Shown here in pieces: positions 41,035-50,700 of a stretch of 55,740 nucleotides of DNA (position 1 is its first letter; each line of letters opens with the position of its first letter). The DNA comes from Planctomycetaceae bacterium. GTDB lineage: Bacteria > Planctomycetota > Planctomycetia > Gemmatales > Gemmataceae. The DNA lies in assembly GCA_013823135.1 (NCBI GenBank), contig PNLP01000045.1, positions 1 to 55,740 of the forward strand, read 5' to 3'. A model generated the notes under the pieces. That model made no database searches. It saw nothing but the letters and a program-made list of their open reading frames with translations, and was not told where the DNA came from. The position numbers were made by a program, and so were the translations under genes.

Positions 41035-42486
41035 TCACGCTCGCAACCGGCTCCCGAACCGCGCCTGAAAAGCCATTCGTGTCTCGTGGGCACAGAGGAT
41101 CCCCCGGATATCGAGTTTCCTGAGGTTCGTCAGATGGGGGCTTTGAGCCAACGCGCGAAGTCCCGCGTCGGTGATGCGATCGCCAGGGTCCGCGCCGGGT
41201 TGATCGTAATGGTTGTTGAAGCTAAGGTTGAGCGTCCGGAGTTGCGCGAATCGCTCGCACCCGGCAAGAAGTCGCAGCGATTCGTCGGTGAGGTAGTTGC
41301 GGGACAGATCGAGCGTTGTCAGTGACCCCGCCCACTTCGCACTACACAATCCGGCCACGCCTGCGTCGCGGAAGTAGTTCTCGCTCACCTCCAACACTCG
41401 CAAGTTCGGAGAGCCGGTTGAGGTGAATAGCGATTCGAGCGAGTTCTCGGGAATCGTTCCGGAATGCATCTGCAGTTCTTCGGCCTGCGTCCAGAATCGT
41501 GACGCGGCCAATGCCCGGATGTTCGCCATCGCACTACCGCAGCGGTTGAGGTTCAGCACGCGGAGTTCCGAGAGCGAAGGCTGTTGCAACACGTTTTCGA
41601 GCGAGATCGCGCCGAGGGGGGTGCCCGTCAGATCGAGGCTCCGCAGCCGACAGCGACCTTCGCGGAAGGCATCCCAGCCATCAGGAGCGATCTGATTGTC
41701 TGCGATATTGAGTGAAGTTAGCTCTTGGCAACAGTCGCACACGAGCAAGTCGCGAATGTCCTCAGCGGCGAGTTGGCATGCCCACATACTCAGTTCGGTC
41801 AGACGCGTTTTGGAGAGAACATGGATCATGTTCTCCGCATCGAGTGGAGCCTCATCGTAAAAACCTCTCCCTCCAACACGCAACACTTTCAGTTGAGTGA
41901 GAAATTGTGAACGCTCAAGAATCCCAGGGAGGTCATCGAGACCCGGTTGACCCGTGAGATCGAGTTCACGAAGTCTCGCAAAGTCCGAGCGTGTCAGGAA
42001 CCGCTCCATTTCGCCGATCGATTGGAACCACCCGCTCAGGTCGAGTGCTTCGAGGCGTGAGAACCAGCCGCGGCGGCCAGCTTCCAGCAAGTCCTCGGGC
42101 ATATCGCTTTGCGAAGACTGCACACGCCAACGGCGCACCGGGTTCACGGCACACAGGTCGGAGCCTTCGTTCTGCATGAAGTTCGGCGTCGCGGAGACAT
42201 CATCGACGAAGCCTCGCACGAATTGCCACGCGGTCAGGCCATCGGAGTCGGTCGGAACGCCGAGCCAGCGAGACTCGTGTTCCGCGAGCAGGGCGTGCTC
42301 GCGGTCTTCGAGCGCTCGACGTGCGGGGTCGGTTTCGGAAATGTTGGCGAGCGCGATCTGCACGCGGATGAACTCGCCGCGGTCCGGGTCGCCTTCCTCT
42401 TCAACGAGGTCGGCGTACACCAGGCGGACGGTGTCGTCTTCCGGCGCCTCGCGGATCGTCCGGAGCAGGGCGGCTTCAGTGGACAT
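41035..42486 (-). CDS. Leucine-rich-repeat protein with TIGR02996-type N-terminal domain
   Basis: 483 residues. The first 45 residues (STEAALLRTIREAPEDDTVR then VYADLVEEEGD) are the Gemmata-type repeat-companion domain, found at the N-terminus of many planctomycete LRR proteins. The rest is a series of leucine-rich repeats, for example LTTLDLSRNYLTDESLRLLA and LTSLNIADNQIAPDGWDAF. No signal or membrane span is seen, so it is cytoplasmic; it probably works by protein binding, partner unknown. The ATG at 42486 is chosen at the conserved MSTEAAL; the frame is open upstream but passes through a palindrome and is not protein-like. The 3' end is next to element H. Confidence 0.93.
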   Translation of the reverse strand: MSTEAALLRTIREAPEDDTVRLVYADLVEEEGDPDRGEFIRVQIALANISETDPARRALEDREHALLAEHESRWLGVPTDSDGLTAWQFVRGFVDDVSATPNFMQNEGSDLCAVNPVRRWRVQSSQSDMPEDLLEAGRRGWFSRLEALDLSGWFQSIGEMERFLTRSDFARLRELDLTGQPGLDDLPGILERSQFLTQLKVLRVGGRGFYDEAPLDAENMIHVLSKTRLTELSMWACQLAAEDIRDLLVCDCCQELTSLNIADNQIAPDGWDAFREGRCRLRSLDLTGTPLGAISLENVLQQPSLSELRVLNLNRCGSAMANIRALAASRFWTQAEELQMHSGTIPENSLESLFTSTGSPNLRVLEVSENYFRDAGVAGLCSAKWAGSLTTLDLSRNYLTDESLRLLAGCERFAQLRTLNLSFNNHYDQPGADPGDRITDAGLRALAQSPHLTNLRKLDIRGILCAHETRMAFQARFGSRLRA

Positions 42487-42518
42487 GCCACATGATAACG
42501 GAAGGAGGTGTCCCAGTA

Positions 42519-42572
42519 TGTCGCCGCTTGCGGCTTCGCAGGCCACAGCCTGTGAAGCCGCAAGCGGCGACA
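42519..42572. repeat. Long palindrome upstream of the LRR gene
   Basis: Arms 42519-42543 and 42548-42572 pair over 25 bases with one G-U type mismatch and a 4-base loop (outer 19 bp perfect: TGTCGCCGCTTGCGGCTTC). It lies between the start of the LRR gene and the end of the next minus-strand gene (stop at 42584) and would form a hairpin in a joint transcript. Confidence 0.85.
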
Positions 42573-42583
42573 CACCGACGATA

Positions 42584-42970
42584 CTACAGTAGCGCCGGCT
42601 CGGCTGGATCGACGGCGATCACACCCTTGAAGGATTTGAGCACTTCGACTGCGAACAGGTAGTCGTTGAAGTGTTCCATGAACGGGTCCGGGTCGTCGGT
42701 CCACACTTCGATCCGGCGGTCGGTCGTGGCCAGCACTTCCACGTCGTCGCGCTCGAATCCGGCGATCTTGTCCGTGATGCCGACCGTTTCGTCCGGGATG
42801 TGTGCGCCCTGGACTTCTGCAATGTTGATGGACCAGTTCCCCTTGGAGATGGTCACCACACTGGCATTACGGGCGGCGGTGGAACCGGCGATTTTCGCGG
42901 CGAGTCGGGCACCCGCTGCATCAAGGTCGAAGTCGTTCTTGGGGAGGAGAAGTCCGAAGGCGCGGTACAT
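42584..42970 (-). CDS. Protein of unknown function
   Basis: 128 residues, not recognised. The sequence is coherent and acidic: DFDLDAAGARLAAKIAGSTA, a central VVTISKGNWSINIAEVQGA, and EVLATTDRRIEVWTDDPDP before an amphipathic C-terminal helix (HFNDYLFAVEVLKSFKG). No cysteine, signal or catalytic motif is visible. Fold suggestion: small alpha/beta domain. The ATG at 42970 is nine bases from an imperfect 43-bp palindrome that fills the gap to the nucleotide-sugar dehydrogenase gene on the same strand. The real start is fairly secure because coding character begins there. Confidence 0.65.
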   Translation of the reverse strand: MYRAFGLLLPKNDFDLDAAGARLAAKIAGSTAARNASVVTISKGNWSINIAEVQGAHIPDETVGITDKIAGFERDDVEVLATTDRRIEVWTDDPDPFMEHFNDYLFAVEVLKSFKGVIAVDPAEPALL

Positions 42971-42979
42971 GGTTCACCA

Positions 42980-43085
42980 AATGCGGAATGCGGAATTCGG
43001 ATTGCGGAGTGGAGAACAGCCGCACCGTGCCCTCAATCTACACGGCTGTTCTGCATTCCGCACTCGGAATTCCGCACTCCGCATT
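42980..43085. repeat. Imperfect 43-bp palindrome built on ATGCGGA repeats
   Basis: Arms 42980-43022 and 43043-43085 match at about 38 of 43 positions. Both arms contain repeated TGCGGAAT-like units (TTCCGCA in the other arm). It fills the spacer between the dehydrogenase stop (five bases away) and the start of the next gene (nine bases away). Confidence 0.8.
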
Positions 43086-43090
43086 ACTCG

Positions 43091-44416
43091 TCAGGCCCGC
43101 ACGACTTTTTCTCGCCCGGCAGTCACGGCCTTGGTGGCGTTCCGCGTGTCGATCACCAGCGGGCTGTGCTTCACGATGAAGTCGTAGTCGAAGGCCGTGT
43201 GATCCGTGGCGATCAACACTGCGTCCTGGCTCGCGAGGAACTCCGGGGTCAGCGGCGTGCTGGTCATGCTCAGGTGCGGCCAGTGCCTCATCCGGGGCAG
43301 TTCGGGAATGTGTGGGTCGTTGTACGTGACCTGCGCGCCCTTCTTCAGCAGCAGGTCCATGAGCTCGAAGCCCGGCGATTCACGCGGGTCGTCGATGTCC
43401 TTCTTGTACGCCATACCCAGGATCAGCACGCGGCTATTCTTCACGGACTTCCCGGCGTCGTTCAGCGAATCAGCCACCTTGCTGACGACGAACGCCGGCA
43501 TCGCAGTGTTCACTTCGCCCGCCAGTTCGATGAACCGCGTGTTGAAGCCGTAGTGTTTCGCGATCCAGCTCAGGTAGAACGGGTCGAGCGGGATGCAGTG
43601 ACCGCCGAGGCCGGGGCCGGGGTAGAACGCCTGGAAGCCGAACGGCTTCGTCTTTGCGGCGTCGATCACTTCCCACACGTCGATCCCCATGCGGTCGTAA
43701 AGCACCTTCATCTCGTTCACGAGCGCGATGTTGATGGCGCGGTACGTGTTTTCGAGAATCTTGCACGCTTCCGCGACTTCCGGCGTCGAGACGCGAACGA
43801 CGTTCGGCACAACGGCCGAGTACAGCGCACAGGCGACATCGCCGCTGGCTTCGTCGAGCCCGCCGACGACCTTGGGAATGCTCGTCACCGAGAACGTCGC
43901 GTTACCCGGATCTTCGCGCTCGGGGCTGAACGCCAGGAAGAAGTCGCGACCCGCCGTGAGACCGCCGCGTTCCAGAACGGGGAGCACCACGTTCCGCGTC
44001 GTCGTGGGGTACGTCGTGCTTTCCAGCACGATGAGTTGCCCGGGTCGCAGCTTCGCGGCGATGGCGTGTGCCGAGTTCACCACGTAGGTGAGGTCGGGTT
44101 CACGCGACTCCGTGAGCGGCGTTGGCACGCACACCAGCACGGCATCCGGTTCGTTCAGGCGGTCGAAGCGGTCGGTGGCTTCGAAGCCGCCCCCCCGCAT
44201 GTCCGCGATGACCTTGTCGGGGATCTGCTTGATGTAGGAGCGGCCCGCGTTTAGCTTCGCGATCTTGCCGGGGTCGATGTCGAACCCCAGTACGCGAATC
44301 CCGGCCGCGGTGAAGGCTCGGGCAAGTGGTAATCCGACGTACCCCAGTCCGATGATGCCGACTGTGGCCGTCTTGTTCTTGATGCTCGCGATGAGCGTGG
44401 TGAATCCGTCCGACAT
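43091..44416 (-). CDS. UDP-N-acetylglucosamine-type nucleotide-sugar 6-dehydrogenase
   Basis: 441 residues. It oxidises C6 of a UDP-sugar to the uronic acid using NAD. The NAD-binding GIIGLGYVGLPLARAF is at residues 20-35, and the catalytic Cys lies in GPGLGGHCIPLDPFYLSW, a version typical of the WbpA/UDP-GlcNAc 6-dehydrogenase branch rather than classical UDP-glucose dehydrogenase. Other family segments: ESTTYPTTTRNVVLPVLE and KILENTYRAINIALVNEM. The product usually feeds surface polysaccharide synthesis. The ATG at 44416 gives a normal N-terminus. No other polysaccharide gene is adjacent, but the glycosyltransferase-like gene at 34434 is in the same window. Confidence 0.92.
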   Translation of the reverse strand: MSDGFTTLIASIKNKTATVGIIGLGYVGLPLARAFTAAGIRVLGFDIDPGKIAKLNAGRSYIKQIPDKVIADMRGGGFEATDRFDRLNEPDAVLVCVPTPLTESREPDLTYVVNSAHAIAAKLRPGQLIVLESTTYPTTTRNVVLPVLERGGLTAGRDFFLAFSPEREDPGNATFSVTSIPKVVGGLDEASGDVACALYSAVVPNVVRVSTPEVAEACKILENTYRAINIALVNEMKVLYDRMGIDVWEVIDAAKTKPFGFQAFYPGPGLGGHCIPLDPFYLSWIAKHYGFNTRFIELAGEVNTAMPAFVVSKVADSLNDAGKSVKNSRVLILGMAYKKDIDDPRESPGFELMDLLLKKGAQVTYNDPHIPELPRMRHWPHLSMTSTPLTPEFLASQDAVLIATDHTAFDYDFIVKHSPLVIDTRNATKAVTAGREKVVRA

Positions 44417-44516
44417 GCGTTCCCATCCGTCCGTGGAGCGGGGACTGTGCCATGAGCGACGGGCGGATGATGCAACGAAACGCGATCGCGTGTCAATGCG
44501 GGTTCAAAGAACAAGG

Positions 44517-44639
44517 AATGGCACGCGGATCACGCAGATCGAACGCGGATGAAGAGGATCAGACAAAGCAGATTTCAAAGAATGGATTTCTGCTGATCCT
44601 CTTCATCCTGTCTTTGATCTGCGTGATCCGCGTGCCATT
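44517..44639. repeat. Long palindrome with CACGCGGATCACGCAGATC arms
   Basis: Left arm 44517-44562, right arm 44593-44639: 24 bp then 16 bp of perfect pairing, interrupted by an unpaired stretch of 6-7 bases. The centre (GCAGA...TCTGC) pairs as well. It fills most of the spacer between the nucleotide-sugar dehydrogenase start and the BBP7 gene end. This sequence type occurs as a dispersed repeat in many high-GC genomes. Confidence 0.8.
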
Positions 44640-44651
44640 GCTGAATGCCTA

Positions 44652-45839
44652 TCAGTAACTCACATCCAGGCCGACGAATGGTCCGTGGAGGAGCAGGTTG
44701 CCGTTGGTGTTCAGCCCAGAGCCGGTGCCGGGTGGGGGAAGTGTCGATGGTGGCGGCGCGAAGGGTATGAACGAACCCGGCACGAGCTGCGACGATTTCT
44801 GAATCGCGGTCCCCGTTGCGGCGAGTTGCGTGGGAGCGAGCGCGAGCCCCTGCACAAACAACGCCTGATACCCGCCCCGAACGCGGATTCGCGACGTGAC
44901 CCGCACCGTCGCTGTGATGCCGCCTTCGTAAAGGCTCGCGAAGTCCGTGTTCCCGCGACCCGCGGCGAGCGTGCTGGTTGCAGTGCCCCCGCCAGTGATG
45001 AGCCGAGCGCCGTTTGAGGTTAACTGGTTGGCGTTGTTCGCGAAGATGCCAACCTTGCCGTTCGCGGCGAGCCCGAAGCGATTGTCGAACCACGTTCGGC
45101 CCAACTCGCCACCGATCTGGGCACCGAACAGGTTGTTGTTCGCGACCGTGCGTGTCTGCTCAACGAACGTCTGCGAGGCTGGCGGCGCGACGGGCTTAAA
45201 GTTCGGGAACGTCTGCGCGCCCGTGAGGGTCAACTGTTCGGACAGGTAGAAGTAACGGAACCCGCCGAGTGCCGCTGCGTTCCAGTTCCCCACGCTGAAC
45301 GAGCGCCGCAGGTTCGCCTCGGCACTGTGAATCTGCGAACAGTACTGAGCTGAGATGCCCGTATCGAAGCTCCTGTTTCCGTATATGATCGAGCTGCCCA
45401 GAAACGGCGAGTTCGCGAACGGCGGATCACCCGCGGGGATGCTTGCACTCGCGGTCCACTCCTGAAGGCCGAAGTAGCCCAGCTCGATACTGGTGGCGTC
45501 CGTGAGCCGGAACCCGAAGCGCACCCGCAACCCCGGTTGCGCCATGTCGTCGGTCACGTTCCCCAAAGTGAGAATCGGAGCGCCCCCGAGCGGAACCGCT
45601 TTGAAGTCGGGCGGCGGCGCTGTGACCGTCTGCGCGAGGAGCATGTTCTGCGAGTAATCGCGAGCGAGCCACAGCACATCGACGCCCGCGTACCAGCGCG
45701 AGGTGTCTGCTGCCTGCACGAACTCGGTCGGGGGAACCACGACGGGAGCAGGCGGCGCAGCCTCCTGTGCCGACGACGTCGTGGCAAGGTTGGCGGCGAG
45801 CATTGCCAGCACCCACCTGGTACAGGTTCGACTCGTCAT
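44652..45839 (-). CDS. BBP7-type outer-membrane beta-barrel protein
   Basis: 395 residues. A signal peptide (RWVLAMLAANLATTSSAQEA) is followed by a Pro-rich linker and a barrel domain starting RWYAGVDVLWLARDYSQNML, with later strands such as GLRVRFGFRLTDATSIELGY, NLFGAQIGGELGRTWFDNRF and RIRVRGGYQALFVQGLALAP. It ends in an aromatic residue (GPFVGLDVSY), as outer-membrane barrels do. The family is common in planctomycetes and its role is not known. ATG 45839 is chosen because GAGG lies five bases upstream and it begins the signal; an extended frame reaches 46037 but includes part of a palindrome. Divergent from the WD40 cytochrome gene. Confidence 0.85.
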   Translation of the reverse strand: MTSRTCTRWVLAMLAANLATTSSAQEAAPPAPVVVPPTEFVQAADTSRWYAGVDVLWLARDYSQNMLLAQTVTAPPPDFKAVPLGGAPILTLGNVTDDMAQPGLRVRFGFRLTDATSIELGYFGLQEWTASASIPAGDPPFANSPFLGSSIIYGNRSFDTGISAQYCSQIHSAEANLRRSFSVGNWNAAALGGFRYFYLSEQLTLTGAQTFPNFKPVAPPASQTFVEQTRTVANNNLFGAQIGGELGRTWFDNRFGLAANGKVGIFANNANQLTSNGARLITGGGTATSTLAAGRGNTDFASLYEGGITATVRVTSRIRVRGGYQALFVQGLALAPTQLAATGTAIQKSSQLVPGSFIPFAPPPSTLPPPGTGSGLNTNGNLLLHGPFVGLDVSY

Positions 45840-46190
45840 GGCCACCTCGCAATTGAATGACGGGTTCTGGCAAGTCGGGTTGATCGCATCAATGACATCG
45901 GTCGGCGAACTGTGCGGGATATACGAATTCCGGCGAAAAAGCGACCGAGGTCCGGCGCCTTGCTGAGGTACCCTTTGGATTTTGGCCGGCGAGCGGCGCA
46001 CCGTAAGGTCGCCGGTAGTTTTCATAGGCTTTATCAAGCACCGGCGACCTTACGGTGCGCCGCTCGCCAAGAACAAAAGCTGTACCCTCCTCGCTGATAT
46101 TGATTGAACCGCGTTCGCCGCGGGTGGTACACTGCATCTCCCTGCCCGCTCGCAATCTCGGGTCCGTTTTCTCCTCCGGGGTTCGCTTCC
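45840..46190. other. Divergent spacer with palindrome (BBP7 gene / WD40 cytochrome gene)
   Basis: 351 bp holding the promoters of two divergent genes and the 29-bp palindrome at 45988-46068. I cannot pick out -10/-35 boxes with confidence. No coding frame here is convincing. Confidence 0.5.
45988..46068. repeat. REPIN-like palindrome with GGCGAGC/GCTCGCC ends (element L)
   Basis: Arms 45988-46016 and 46040-46068 are exact 29-base reverse complements. Each arm can fold alone (GGCG, bulged C, ACC-GTAA-GGT, CGCC). The right end reads GCTCGCCAAG. It sits in the divergent spacer. Confidence 0.85.
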
Positions 46191-47648
46191 ATGCTGATGC
46201 GCGTTTCGCTGTTCGCTCTCATTGCAACCGGGTACGCACCATTCGCGGCGGCCGATGAGCCCGCGAAGGTGAGCTACTACAAGGACGTCCGCCCGATCTT
46301 CCAGCAGCACTGCAACGGCTGCCACCAGCCCGCGAAGCCGATGGGCGGGTACGTCATGACTTCGCACGCCGACCTCTTGAAAGCGGGGGAGCGCGGCAAG
46401 GCTGGCGTCGTCGCGGGGAAGCCGGCTGGCAGCTACCTCATTGAGCAGGTCAAGGTTCACGAGAACGGCAAAGCCGAGATGCCGCGTGGCCGCGACCCGC
46501 TGAACGTGATTCAGATCAAGACGCTGACAGACTGGGTTGCCCAGGGCGCGATCGACGACACACCCGCCAGCGCGAAGGCGGTCGTGGTCGATGCCGCGAA
46601 CCCGCCGAAGTACGTGGCCCCGCCGGTGGTCACGTCGCTGGCGTTCTCGCCTGATGGCAAAACACTCGCCGTCACGGGTTACCACGAAGTGCTCCTGTAC
46701 CACACCGAGGATTACTCTCTGCGTGCGCGGCTCATTGGCATCTCGGAGCGCGTGCAGGCCGTCGCGTACTCGGCTGATGGCAAAAAGCTCGCGGCGGTCG
46801 GCGGTGCTCCCGGTCGCTTTGGGGAAGTGCAGATCTGGAACCCCGAGACCGAGAAGTTGCTGGTTTCGAGCCCGGTGAGCTTCGACACGCTGTATGGCGT
46901 GAGCTGGTCGCCCGACGGCAAGGCGGTCGGGTTCGGGTGTGCCGACAACACCGCGCGGGCGATCGACGCCCTGAGCGGCAAGCAGATCCTCCAGATGGGC
47001 ACGCACTCCGACTGGGTGCTCGGCACCGCGTTCGCACAGGACGGCTTGCACCTCGTCTCCGTCGGCCGCGACATGAGCATGAAGCTGACCGAGGTCGCCA
47101 CGCAGCGGTTCGTGGATAACGTCACCAGCATCACGCCGGGAGCGCTCAAGGGCGGGTTGATGGCCGTCGATCGCCGACCGATGAAGGAGAAGAAACTCCA
47201 GCAGGTTCCGGCCGACACCCCCGGCGCGAAGCCGAACGCTTACGACGAACTTGTCATCGCGGGGTCCGACGGCAAGCCGCACCTCTACAAGATGCACCGC
47301 GAAAAGAAGCGCGAGATCGGCGACGACTCGAACAAGATTCGCGATTACGAACCGATGCCCGGCCGCATCTCGGCCGCGGCGTTCAACCCGGACGGGTCGA
47401 GGTTCGCCGCGGTGAGCAGCCTTGATGGCAAGGGCGAGGTGCGCGTCTACGTCACCGATAGCGGCGCGAAAGTGATCTGCGAAAAAGTGACTGGCCCGGT
47501 GTATGCCGTGGCGTGGCACCCCGAAGGGAAACTGATCGCGAGCGCGGGCTTCGACGGAACCGTGTGGCTCCACGACCCCGCGACCGGCAAGTTGGTGAAC
47601 AGCTTCGTGGTGCTGCCGAAGGTGGTTGGTAAAAGCGGCGCACAGTGA
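46191..47648 (+). CDS. Secreted cytochrome c with WD40 repeats
   Basis: 485 residues. A signal peptide (MLMRVSLFALIATGYAPFAAA) is followed by a planctomycete cytochrome domain (YYKDVRPIFQQHCNGCHQPA, heme Cys at 41 and 44) and then a WD40-type propeller (about 135-480) with repeats such as VVTSLAFSPDGKTLAVTGYH and TLYGVSWSPDGKAVGFGCAD. The propeller likely binds a protein partner, probably the DUF1549/1553 protein encoded 117 bp downstream; this pairing is recurrent in planctomycetes. Function unknown. ATG 46191 begins the signal peptide; a longer frame begins at 46104 in non-coding-looking DNA. Exported. Confidence 0.9.
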   Translation: MLMRVSLFALIATGYAPFAAADEPAKVSYYKDVRPIFQQHCNGCHQPAKPMGGYVMTSHADLLKAGERGKAGVVAGKPAGSYLIEQVKVHENGKAEMPRGRDPLNVIQIKTLTDWVAQGAIDDTPASAKAVVVDAANPPKYVAPPVVTSLAFSPDGKTLAVTGYHEVLLYHTEDYSLRARLIGISERVQAVAYSADGKKLAAVGGAPGRFGEVQIWNPETEKLLVSSPVSFDTLYGVSWSPDGKAVGFGCADNTARAIDALSGKQILQMGTHSDWVLGTAFAQDGLHLVSVGRDMSMKLTEVATQRFVDNVTSITPGALKGGLMAVDRRPMKEKKLQQVPADTPGAKPNAYDELVIAGSDGKPHLYKMHREKKREIGDDSNKIRDYEPMPGRISAAAFNPDGSRFAAVSSLDGKGEVRVYVTDSGAKVICEKVTGPVYAVAWHPEGKLIASAGFDGTVWLHDPATGKLVNSFVVLPKVVGKSGAQ

Positions 47649-47660
47649 ATCGTGAATCAC

Positions 47661-47741
47661 GAGCCACGGGGGTTCATCCCCGTGGTCTTCGTGAGACTTA
47701 ACCAAACAAACGCACCACGGGGATAAACCCCGTGGCTCGCC
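47661..47741. repeat. REPIN-like palindrome ending in GCTCGCC (element M)
   Basis: Arms 47661-47685 and 47715-47738 pair with a one-base bulge; each folds alone (CCACGGGG-loop-CCCCGTGG, perfect 8-bp stems). The right end reads GGCTCGCCAAAC. It lies between the WD40 cytochrome gene and the DUF1549/1553 gene. Confidence 0.8.
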
Positions 47742-47765
47742 AAACTCGATCAACCCGAGACTCCC

Positions 47766-50700
47766 ATGACACTTCACCGATATCTCGTCGCCGGCGCTCT
47801 CCTCTTCGCGTGTGGAGTGCCGGCGTTCGCTCAGGAAAAGATCCCCGACGGCGCGAAGGTCACCAAGCTCGACGTGCGGCCGACGCAGATCGAACTCAGC
47901 GGGCCGTTCACGTACTCGCAACTCCTCGTCACCGCGACGCTGGATAACGGCGAGACGATGGACGCCACCCGCATCGCGGCCATGACCACGAAGCCCGGCC
48001 TCGTGACCCTCACCAACGGCCTCGTTCGGCCAACCGCGGACGGCAAGGATGACATTACGATGTCACTCGGCGGCCAGACCGTGAAGGTGCCGCTGAACAT
48101 CTCCGGGTTCAAGGCCGAGAAGCTCGTCAGTTTCGTGACTGACGTGCAACCCGCACTCTCGAAACTCGGTTGCAACCAGGGGACGTGCCACGGGGCACAG
48201 GCCGGGAAGAACGGCTTCAAACTCTCGCTCCGCGGCTACGACTCGATCTTCGATTACCGTGCCCTCACTGACGATCTCGAAGGCCGCCGGTTCAACCGCG
48301 CCGCACCCGAAAAGAGCCTGATGCTGCTGAAGACGGCCGGTGCTGTGCCGCACCAGGGCGGCGTGATTACGCAACCCGGCGACCCGAACTACGAACTGAT
48401 TCGCCGCTGGATCGAACAGGGCGTGAAGCTCGACCTCGACGCCGTGCGCGTCACGAGCATCGAAGTGTTCCCCAAGAATCCAACGGTCTCGCGGCTCGGC
48501 CAGAAGCAGCAATTCGCCGTGCTCGCAACTTATTCCGATAGCCGCGTTCGCGACGTGACCGCCGAGGCGTTCATCGAGAGCAGCAACACCGAAGTCGCCA
48601 CCGCCGACAAGACCGGCCTCGTCACCGTGCTGCGTCGTGGCGAATCGACCATGCTCGCTCGCTACGAAGGCGCATACGCTGCCAGCACGGTCATCGCGAT
48701 GGGCGACCGCAGCGGGTTCACCTGGGAGCCGCGAGCGGTCCACAACTTCATCGACGAACTGGTTGACGCGAAACTCCAGAAGGTGAAGGTGCAAGCGAGC
48801 CCGCTGGCGAACGACTCGGAGTTCATCCGCCGCGTGTACCTCGACCTCACGGGACTGCCCCCGTCAGTCGAAGAAGTGCGGGCGTTCCTCGCGGACAAGA
48901 GCGACACGAAGGCCAAGCGCGACAAGCTCATTGACACGCTCGTGGGGTCGGACGCGTTCGTCGAACACTGGACGAACAAGTGGGCCGACCTGCTTCAGGT
49001 GAACAGCAAGTTCCTGGGCGGTGGCGGCGCTGCCTCGTTCCGCAAGTGGATTCACGACCGCGTGGCCGAGAACATGCCCTACGACAAGTTCGCCTACGCG
49101 ATTCTCACCGCCAGCGGCTCCAACATTGAGAACCCGCCCGCGTCGTACTACAAGGTGCTTCGCGCTGCCGACGCCGCGATGGAGAACACCACCCAGTTGT
49201 TCCTCGCGGTGCGATTCAACTGCAACAAGTGCCACGACCACCCGTTCGAGCGCTGGACCCAGGACCAGTACTACAACCTCGCGTCGTACTTCGCGCAGGT
49301 TGGCCGCGCCGAAGACCCGAAGTTCAAGGGGCAGAAGATCGGCGGCACGGCGGTCGAGGGTGCGTTGCCGCTGGTCGAAGTCATCACCGACGCCAAGGGC
49401 GGCGAGATCACGCACGCCCGCACCAACGAAGTCGCGAAGCCGAAGTTCCCGTACCCCGCGGGCGTGCAAGCACAAGCCAACGAGCTGCGCCGCGTCCAGG
49501 CTGCACGCTGGATCACCTCGCCAGACAATCCGTACTTCGCGAAGAGTTACGTGAACCGCCTCTGGGGTTACCTCCTGGGCGTCGGCATCATCGAACCGCT
49601 CGACGACATCCGTGCCGGCAACCCGGCCACAAACCCCGCTCTGCTCGACAAACTCACCGAGGAGTTCGTGAAGTCCGGGTTCGACGTGCGGGCCGCGATC
49701 AAGGCGATCTGCAAGAGCCGCACGTACCAGCTCTCCATCGCGACGAACAAGTGGAACAAGGACGACGAAATCAACTACTCGCACGCCTTCGCACGGCGAC
49801 TGCCAGCCGAGGTGTTGTTCGACACTATCCACAAGGCGACGGGAAGCATCAGCCGCCTGCCGGGACTTCCCGCGGGAGCCCGGGCCGCTCAGCTCGTGGA
49901 TGGCAACGTCGAACTCCCCGGTGGGTTCCTCGACCTGCTCGGCAAGCCCGTCCGCGAGAGCGCCTGCGAGTGCGAGCGTACCGGCGGGCTGAACCTCGGG
50001 CCGATCCTCGCGATGGTGAACGGGCCGATCGTCGGCGAAGCTGTTCGCGACCCGAACAACCGCATCAACAAACTCGCCCTCACCGAGAAGGACGACGCGA
50101 AGCTCGTTGACGAGATTTACCTGTCGGTACTGAACCGCTTGCCGAACGCGAAGGAACGCGACAACGGTATCGCCGCGGTTCGAGGTGCGGCCGACGATCA
50201 CGAGAAGATGCTGACCGAGTTCAAGCCGAAGGTTGCGGCGTTCGAGGCGTATCAGGCTACGCTCAACGACAAGCAGAAGTCGTGGGAAACCGGGCTCCTC
50301 AATCAGAAGCCCACGGCATGGACCACGCTTGAAGTGCTGAAGGCCGAGTCGAAACACGGCGCACCCGCGAACGCCAAGCCCGGTGCGACACTGACCATCA
50401 ACAAGGATGGCTCGATTCTCGCAAGCGGGAAGACCGACGCCATCGACATCTACACCGTGACCGGCAGCGTGAAGTCGGAGAAGCCGATCACCGCCATTCG
50501 CCTCGAAGCACTGGCCGATGCGTCGCTGCCGGTGAAGGGGCCGGGGCGTGCCGAGAACGGGAACTTCGTGCTGAACGAGTTCCGCGTGTCCTCCAAGGCG
50601 CTCGACAAGCCGGATGCCGCCGAGACCAAGATCAAGCTCACATCCGTGGGGCAACTGTTCCAGCAAGACGGGTTCGTCGCAGCTCAGGCTGTGGATGGCA

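Noticed and set aside
42671..44254. 527-codon plus-strand frame opposite the nucleotide-sugar dehydrogenase
   Set aside because: It overlaps an obvious enzyme gene and a palindrome, and is His/Arg/Val-rich without motifs.
46050..47921. 623-codon minus-strand frame opposite the WD40 cytochrome
   Set aside because: Shadow of the WD40 gene; it also crosses palindromes L and M.
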